This document shows positions 36,832-39,915 of a stretch of DNA of 39,915 nucleotides, one piece after another. The DNA is taken from positions 1 to 39,915 of the IMG/VR virus record IMGVR_UViG_3300023442_000006; one strand, 5' to 3'. The notes beneath the pieces were generated by a model. That model was given only the letters and a program-made list of their open reading frames with translations, was not told the DNA's origin and made no database searches. This DNA is from a virus. Made by a program: the position numbers and the translations under genes. The first letter of the stretch is position 1; every line of letters starts with the position of its first letter.

Positions 36832-37040
36832 TCTTCCTCCTTGGTCTGGGTGGCCTCGTACAGGATGGAGGAGACATCCTGCGGTGAGAGGCTATCTGTC
36901 AGGGCCTCCCAGACATAGGCCAGGGCGGGAGAGCGTCGAAGGCGGCCCTCCAGCATGGCCGCGGTATCGCCGAGTCGCGCTATCTCTACAGCGAAGGCCC
37001 AAGCGAGGGCGAAGGCACGCGCTCTTTCGGCGGCATTCAT
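36828..37040 (-). CDS. Hypothetical helical protein, 70 aa
   Basis: An Ala/Arg/Leu-rich helical protein (MNAAERARAFALAWAFAVEI, then MLEGRLRRSPALAYVWEALT) that ends acidic. Its start overlaps the upstream TGA and its stop overlaps the sigma ATG, so the three genes are translationally coupled. A partner of the sigma factor (for example an anti-sigma) is possible by position only; no such domain is visible. Confidence 0.5.
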   Translation of the reverse strand: MNAAERARAFALAWAFAVEIARLGDTAAMLEGRLRRSPALAYVWEALTDSLSPQDVSSILYEATQTKEEE

Positions 37041-37294
37041 GCTTCCTCCTCCTCGGCCGCCAAGTCGGCGGTCATCATGCCGTCGTTGACGGCGGCCCAG
37101 ATCTCTTCCTCGGAAAGGGGCTCGATCGCGTCAAGGTAATAAGTGTAATGTCGAAGCCAGGGGAGAAGGGCATCGACAGTGGGGCACCGGCGCTTGGCCT
37201 GGCAATCCTCGGCAATCTCCCGCAGGAGAGCGGCCATCGCTTCTTTGTTGGTATTCATGGGGTTCTGGGGTTGGGTCCGCACCATCGCGGACAC
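37037..37294 (-). CDS. Hypothetical protein, 85 aa or shorter
   Basis: Possible starts are GTG 37294, ATG 37285 and ATG 37258 (MNTNKEAMAALLREIAEDCQ, which looks like a natural N-terminus). AGGATAGG lies about ten bases before the first. The product is acidic and helical, with LPWLRHYTYYLDAIEPLSEE. It is the first gene after the terminator at 37385-37412, so it probably begins a transcription unit that includes the sigma factor. No family is recognised. Confidence 0.55.
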   Translation of the reverse strand: MSAMVRTQPQNPMNTNKEAMAALLREIAEDCQAKRRCPTVDALLPWLRHYTYYLDAIEPLSEEEIWAAVNDGMMTADLAAEEEEA

Positions 37295-37384
37295 CTATCC
37301 TATCGGCTCTCTCTCACTGCCGTAACACCCTTTTTCTGGGTTTTTTTCTGCGTTATCCTAGGCCATATCAGAGCATAAGAAAAT

Positions 37385-37412
37385 CCCCGCTATCCTGGAG
37401 AGGAGAGCGGGG
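37385..37412 (-). terminator. Intrinsic terminator after the early gene block
   Basis: On the minus strand, CCCCGCT pairs with AGCGGGG (arms 37406-37412 and 37385-37391) around a 14-base loop with inner TCC/GGA pairing, followed by ATTTTCTT. Position, 43 bases after the stop of the 37456 gene, and the T-rich tail fit Rho-independent termination of the early operon. Confidence 0.7.
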
Positions 37413-37455
37413 AGGAGAGCGGGGGAAGTGGTAGGGGAGGGGAGGGGAGGGCCGG

Positions 37456-37881
37456 TCAGTCGGTGGACGCCTCCTCCGCCACCAGGTAGCGGATGGCGCG
37501 GATCCGTGAGCCGTCCCCCGCCTCGTGCCAGGTGTCGGACTCGCGGACGATGCCGCAGTCCCGGCACCGCTGGGAGGAGATCAGGCCGGGGCCATGCCCC
37601 CAGTCCGACTGAGGTCCCCAGTCGTGGATTTGCGCGCCGTCTACACAGGCGGGGGTGTCGGCGTCTAAGATGACCCAGACGCACTCCCATGCGTCCGGAT
37701 CGTCCGCATCGTCGGCGAAGGCCACATGGACCCGCCACAGGTCCGACCATTGACCGATGCCGGGCCGCGTATCGGCCTCCTCCGACTCCGCCTCGATGGC
37801 CTGTCGGGCCGCCGAGTAGGTGGTGAGGGCCTCGATTTCATAGGGGTCGCCGTCCCCTGTCAGTACGAGATAGCGGTTCAT
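37456..37881 (-). CDS. CxxC protein, paralogue of the 38548-38925 gene
   Basis: The 141-aa product (from MNRYLVLTGDGDPYEIEALT) shares with its upstream paralogue RPG(I/L)GQWS, PACVDG, H.W, WGHG, CR.CG and (A)(V/I)RYL(V/A)AEE. C79, H86, C106 and C109 are placed as in a zinc-binding site. The family looks like Cys/His proteins seen in phages and cyanobacteria, of unknown function. The frame is open to 38007; ATG 37881 overlaps the upstream TGA as ATGA. Confidence 0.7.
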   Translation of the reverse strand: MNRYLVLTGDGDPYEIEALTTYSAARQAIEAESEEADTRPGIGQWSDLWRVHVAFADDADDPDAWECVWVILDADTPACVDGAQIHDWGPQSDWGHGPGLISSQRCRDCGIVRESDTWHEAGDGSRIRAIRYLVAEEASTD

Positions 37882-38057
37882 CGGGCCTCCTCCTGCTCCT
37901 GGGCCTGGGCCTCCTGGGCGGCCCGTCGGGCCTCCTCTCGGGTCATGTGCCCGCCGTCGGCGGGCTGGTGGTGGTATCCGTCTGCGTCCTCTACAGCGAT
38001 GTACCATCCGTTAGGGCCCTGGAAGGCGCGCCATCGTCCTCTCGTGGGTGTATCCAT
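37878..38057 (-). CDS. Small phage protein, 59 aa
   Basis: The frame starts MDTPTRGRWRAFQGPNGWYI, then VEDADGYHHQPADGGHMTRE and a tail of Glu/Ala/Gln. The pattern of W..F.GPNGWY followed by G..MTREEAR..A is that of small conserved phage proteins of unknown function. It is too short for many gene finders. ATG 38057 lies four bases after the upstream stop, and the TGA overlaps the next ATG. The family match is from memory. Confidence 0.6.
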   Translation of the reverse strand: MDTPTRGRWRAFQGPNGWYIAVEDADGYHHQPADGGHMTREEARRAAQEAQAQEQEEAR

Positions 38058-38061
38058 GCCC

Positions 38062-38406
38062 TTAAGACGGATGGGCAGGGGTCGAGTTACGGAGTCTCAA
38101 TCCGGTCTCGTACTCCAGAACGGATATTAGCTGATCAGAGTAAATTCCCTCCCTGGTGACGAGGAGGGAAGCGGAGTCTTGCCCAGCGCGCCAAAGCTCT
38201 ACCGTATAGGTGTCGCTAGGATCCAGGATGATCCGCGCCATATTGGCCCGTTTCGCGGCCCGAGCGCGGAACCGGAAGGATAGGGCAGGTTGTACCCGGT
38301 CCACTAATCCGCAGAGGAACGGACCGGCGCCGATCATGGCACGCAGCGAATCCGCCCCTCCAAGCTGCTGGAGGATGATTTCTGCGACGTGAGAGGCGTA
38401 GCTCAT
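38062..38406 (-). CDS. Conserved phage hypothetical protein, 114 aa
   Basis: The sequence ILQQLGGADSLRAMIGAGPF, then LSFRFRARAAKRANMARIIL, DPSDTYTVELW and VTREGIYSDQLISVLEYETG matches a family widespread in phages and phage-like islands (ILEQLGG..F..MTGAKNF...LSF......N.VKI.LN..D.Y.V.F....G......EGVY...L...F...TGL). Its function is unknown. Here most family landmarks are kept. The ribosome site is weak (TTAGGGC before the ATG). It lies between the two CxxC paralogues. Confidence 0.8.
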   Translation of the reverse strand: MSYASHVAEIILQQLGGADSLRAMIGAGPFLCGLVDRVQPALSFRFRARAAKRANMARIILDPSDTYTVELWRAGQDSASLLVTREGIYSDQLISVLEYETGLRLRNSTPAHPS

Positions 38407-38547
38407 GCCCTAAGGACGGCTCAGGGGGCCGGGGTGTTACTCCTCGGCATAGTCCAGGGGAGACCAGGGAGTCCGCGGCCATCCTCCGGGGGCCGGTCGC
38501 AGAGCGATGGAGCGGGGTACCACGCAGCACCGGGAGGGTGGGGGCGG
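38407..38547 (-). other. Gap without a confident gene
   Basis: A frame starting at ATG 38551 overlaps the upstream TGA and has AGGAGG in front. It encodes Pro/Arg/Ser-rich sequence (MTAPTLPVLRGTPLHRSATG) and runs 190 bases into the well-supported 38062-38406 gene in another frame. It may be a decayed small gene. I see no hairpin or promoter here. Confidence 0.3.
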
Positions 38548-38925
38548 TCATCGGGAGGCCTCCTCCTCCGCCGCCAGATAACGGACGGCGCTAAAGCGGC
38601 GGCCATCATCCGCGAGGCGCTGGCCGTCGCATTCGCGGATTGCCCCGCACCGGCGGCACCGGTGACGGTAGTACGCTGCGGATCCGTGACCCCACGCATC
38701 GGCATGTTCCCAATGATGGACCCCATCTACGCAGGCGGGTGGAACCGGGTCCAGCACTGCGCAAATCTCATACTGCTGGCCCAAGCCATCGACTAGGGAG
38801 ACCTGGACGCGACAGATGGTAGACCACTGGCCCAGTCCTGGGCGCGAAACCCGGTCAAGCATGTCATCTATGACTCGCCAGGCCGCAGCGGCTCTAGTAT
38901 CAAGGAGAGTATCAGCCATGCCCAT
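38548..38925 (-). CDS. CxxC protein, paralogue of the 37456-37881 gene
   Basis: The 125-aa product has RPGLGQWSTICRVQVSLVDG, PPACVDGVHHW, AWGHG and CRRCGAIRECD, then FSAVRYLAAEEE, aligning with its paralogue. C65, H70 or H71, C90 and C93 form a possible zinc site. Candidate starts are ATG 38925 and 38919; I use 38925, with GGAGGAGGG 11 bases before it. It overlaps the upstream gene by 14 bases. The longer open frame (to 39060) is a shadow of that gene. Confidence 0.65.
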   Translation of the reverse strand: MGMADTLLDTRAAAAWRVIDDMLDRVSRPGLGQWSTICRVQVSLVDGLGQQYEICAVLDPVPPACVDGVHHWEHADAWGHGSAAYYRHRCRRCGAIRECDGQRLADDGRRFSAVRYLAAEEEASR

Positions 38926-39205
38926 AAGACGCGGAACCCTCCTCCGCGTTACGGATGGCCTCCCAGATCCGTTCCATGTCCACAGGTGACCCGGTCTCCT
39001 CCGCCCGACGCAGATAGCCGAAGACGCGGGAAGGTGGACGCAGATCAGCGCGGTAGGCAAACTCCCGGATCCTCTGTCGCTCTAGGATCCCTGCGAAGGA
39101 ATCAGGCGGCGGAAGAGTAAGACACGGGCTACCGGCTTTCCGCCAGGCCGACAAGATGACGCGGGCTCGATGCTCGGCGCGGCGCAAACGATGAACGCTT
39201 AGCAT
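38912..39205 (-). CDS. Hypothetical basic protein, 97 aa
   Basis: The Arg-rich N-terminus (MLSVHRLRRAEHRARVILSA) includes WRKAGSPCL, which recalls AWRKAGKPS in the adjoining DUF3560 gene. A middle segment (DSFAGILERQRIREFAYRAD) and helical acidic tail (MERIWEAIRNAEEG) follow. The start overlaps the DUF3560 stop by 7 bases. No family is recognised. The small shared WRKAGxP motif may be coincidence. Confidence 0.5.
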   Translation of the reverse strand: MLSVHRLRRAEHRARVILSAWRKAGSPCLTLPPPDSFAGILERQRIREFAYRADLRPPSRVFGYLRRAEETGSPVDMERIWEAIRNAEEGSASYGHG

Positions 39206-39915
39206 TGCTCCTCCGCCAACCCCAGGGATTCAGCGATCCACGACACATGAGGCCACGCCGACGGGGTCAACATCCGCTGCCACCGCTGGGCACGACGCGA
39301 CCAGCGCCAACCGCAAGCCTTGAGCTTCTTCCGGTCCTCCTCCTCCGGGATCGCGTCGAAGTAGAGGCAAATCCGGTTATCCTCCCGGTCTTCGGAGGCC
39401 ACCACGCGCAGCCCCTCACGGCAGAACACCCGGTCATCCTGCCCCCCAGTGGCGCGGCGCTCCGACTCCTTCAGGAGATCCGCCTCCCGCTTCCTGAGCC
39501 GCCGAATCTCCGTCGAGTATCGGGAAGGGTTACCCGGCTTGTCCCAGGAGTAACAGCAGGCGGAAGCAAGACGCATTGCCTTTGCCGGCTTGATCTTGGC
39601 AAGCTCCGCAAACCGTTCTACCTGGACCTTCAGGGCTTCCGCTTCCTCGGCGGTCATCTCCCGGCGCTGAAAGTCCACGAAGGAGGGCTTCCCAGCCTTG
39701 CGCCAAGCTGCGTTTAGCGCCTTGTCGCGGTCGCGCAGGCGCTCACAATCGGCGATCTTTGCCCGGATCTGCTCCAGGGCATCGGGAGCGTCCGAAGAGA
39801 TCACACCCGACCGGTGGGCGGGCTTGTGGCTCCGGAGCCTTTCCGCTTCGCGTCGGTTCTCGGAGGCTTTCCGCCGCCAGTCCCAAACGCGGTCAATATC
39901 CCGACGGTGCCGCTT
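39199..39915 (-). CDS. DUF3560-family protein, N-terminus beyond the window
   Basis: The open frame runs through the right edge. The visible part (238 aa) begins KRHRRDIDRVWDWRRKASEN, the block that follows GHHSE in DUF3560 proteins, continues with ISSDAPDALEQIRAKIADCE and helical sequence, and ends in the typical C-terminus NRICLYFDAIPEEEDRKKLK, then GWRWSRRAQRWQRMLT. DUF3560 proteins are common on plasmids, integrative elements and phages; their activity is not established. An internal GTG at 39804 would give 201 aa, but conserved sequence upstream shows the gene extends further. The preceding GQP-type N-terminus is cut off. Confidence 0.85.
   Translation of the reverse strand, partial: KRHRRDIDRVWDWRRKASENRREAERLRSHKPAHRSGVISSDAPDALEQIRAKIADCERLRDRDKALNAAWRKAGKPSFVDFQRREMTAEEAEALKVQVERFAELAKIKPAKAMRLASACCYSWDKPGNPSRYSTEIRRLRKREADLLKESERRATGGQDDRVFCREGLRVVASEDREDNRICLYFDAIPEEEDRKKLKACGWRWSRRAQRWQRMLTPSAWPHVSWIAESLGLAEEQC

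Noticed and set aside
37321-37352. Plus-strand terminator (ACCC...GGGT followed by T-run)
   Set aside because: Only a four-base stem and no plus-strand gene to terminate.
38216-38551. 111-aa minus-strand ORF starting with a coupled ATG
   Set aside because: Most of it overlaps the well-supported 114-aa conserved family in another frame and its Pro/Arg/Ser composition is that of a shadow frame; only the first 141 bases are free.
1-39915. Circular genome with the window ends joined
   Set aside because: Joining 1 to 39915 puts the left partial gene and the DUF3560 gene in different frames, and the left gene does not look like a DUF3560 N-terminus.

Overview
The window is a compact, GC-rich (about 60% by eye) tailed-phage or prophage segment. 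Every gene I can support is on the minus strand, so transcription runs from 39915 towards 1. Both ends are cut inside genes: a DUF3560-type protein at the right edge and a small unknown protein at the left edge. The order terminase, portal, scaffold, major capsid, connector, nozzle-like tail protein, internal virion proteins is that of a T7/P22-like podovirus. The host cannot be named. Shine-Dalgarno sites of GGAGG type, sigma70-like promoters and lipobox-like signal peptides suit a bacterial host, probably Gram-negative.

Layout in the direction of transcription. (1) 39915-36397: small early or accessory genes, including DUF3560, two paralogous CxxC proteins, a conserved 114-aa phage family and an ECF-like sigma factor at the end. 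(2) 36396-35053: a region with little or no coding. It has a GC-rich low-complexity stretch with a perfect 15-bp triplication, then an AT-rich island with three repeats spaced 63-66 bp, an inverted repeat, four G-runs and two sigma70-like promoters pointing at the terminase. (3) 35052-24623: packaging and head genes. The large terminase is split: ATPase and nuclease are separate genes, with the small terminase, a zinc-finger protein and another small protein between them. Portal, zinc-ribbon protein, scaffold, major capsid, a decoration-like protein and connector genes follow. (4) 24621-8028: an 1895-aa tail protein (LamG-like domains plus a nozzle-like C-terminus), two internal virion candidates and a 2960-aa polyvalent-type protein with ParB-like and zincin (HEIYH) domains. 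(5) 8031-6999: holin-like protein, overlapping lipoprotein frames and an Ig-like protein. (6) 6979-3195: a new promoter, then a recombination/replication set: annealing-protein candidate, DUF3987 ATPase, YqaJ/Cas4-like exonuclease and a PDDEXK resolvase-like nuclease. (7) 3238-1: small genes, several membrane-spanning, and a Gly/Ile/Cys pentapeptide-like repeat protein.

Almost every junction is an ATGA, GTGA or TGATG overlap, so long translationally coupled polycistronic mRNAs are likely. The most unusual items are the split terminase, the sigma factor next to the structured AT-rich island (a possible late-gene switch or origin), the giant ParB/zincin protein, the LamG-nozzle fusion and the Cys-rich pentapeptide-like protein. 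All functions are inferred by eye from sequence motifs; no database search was possible.
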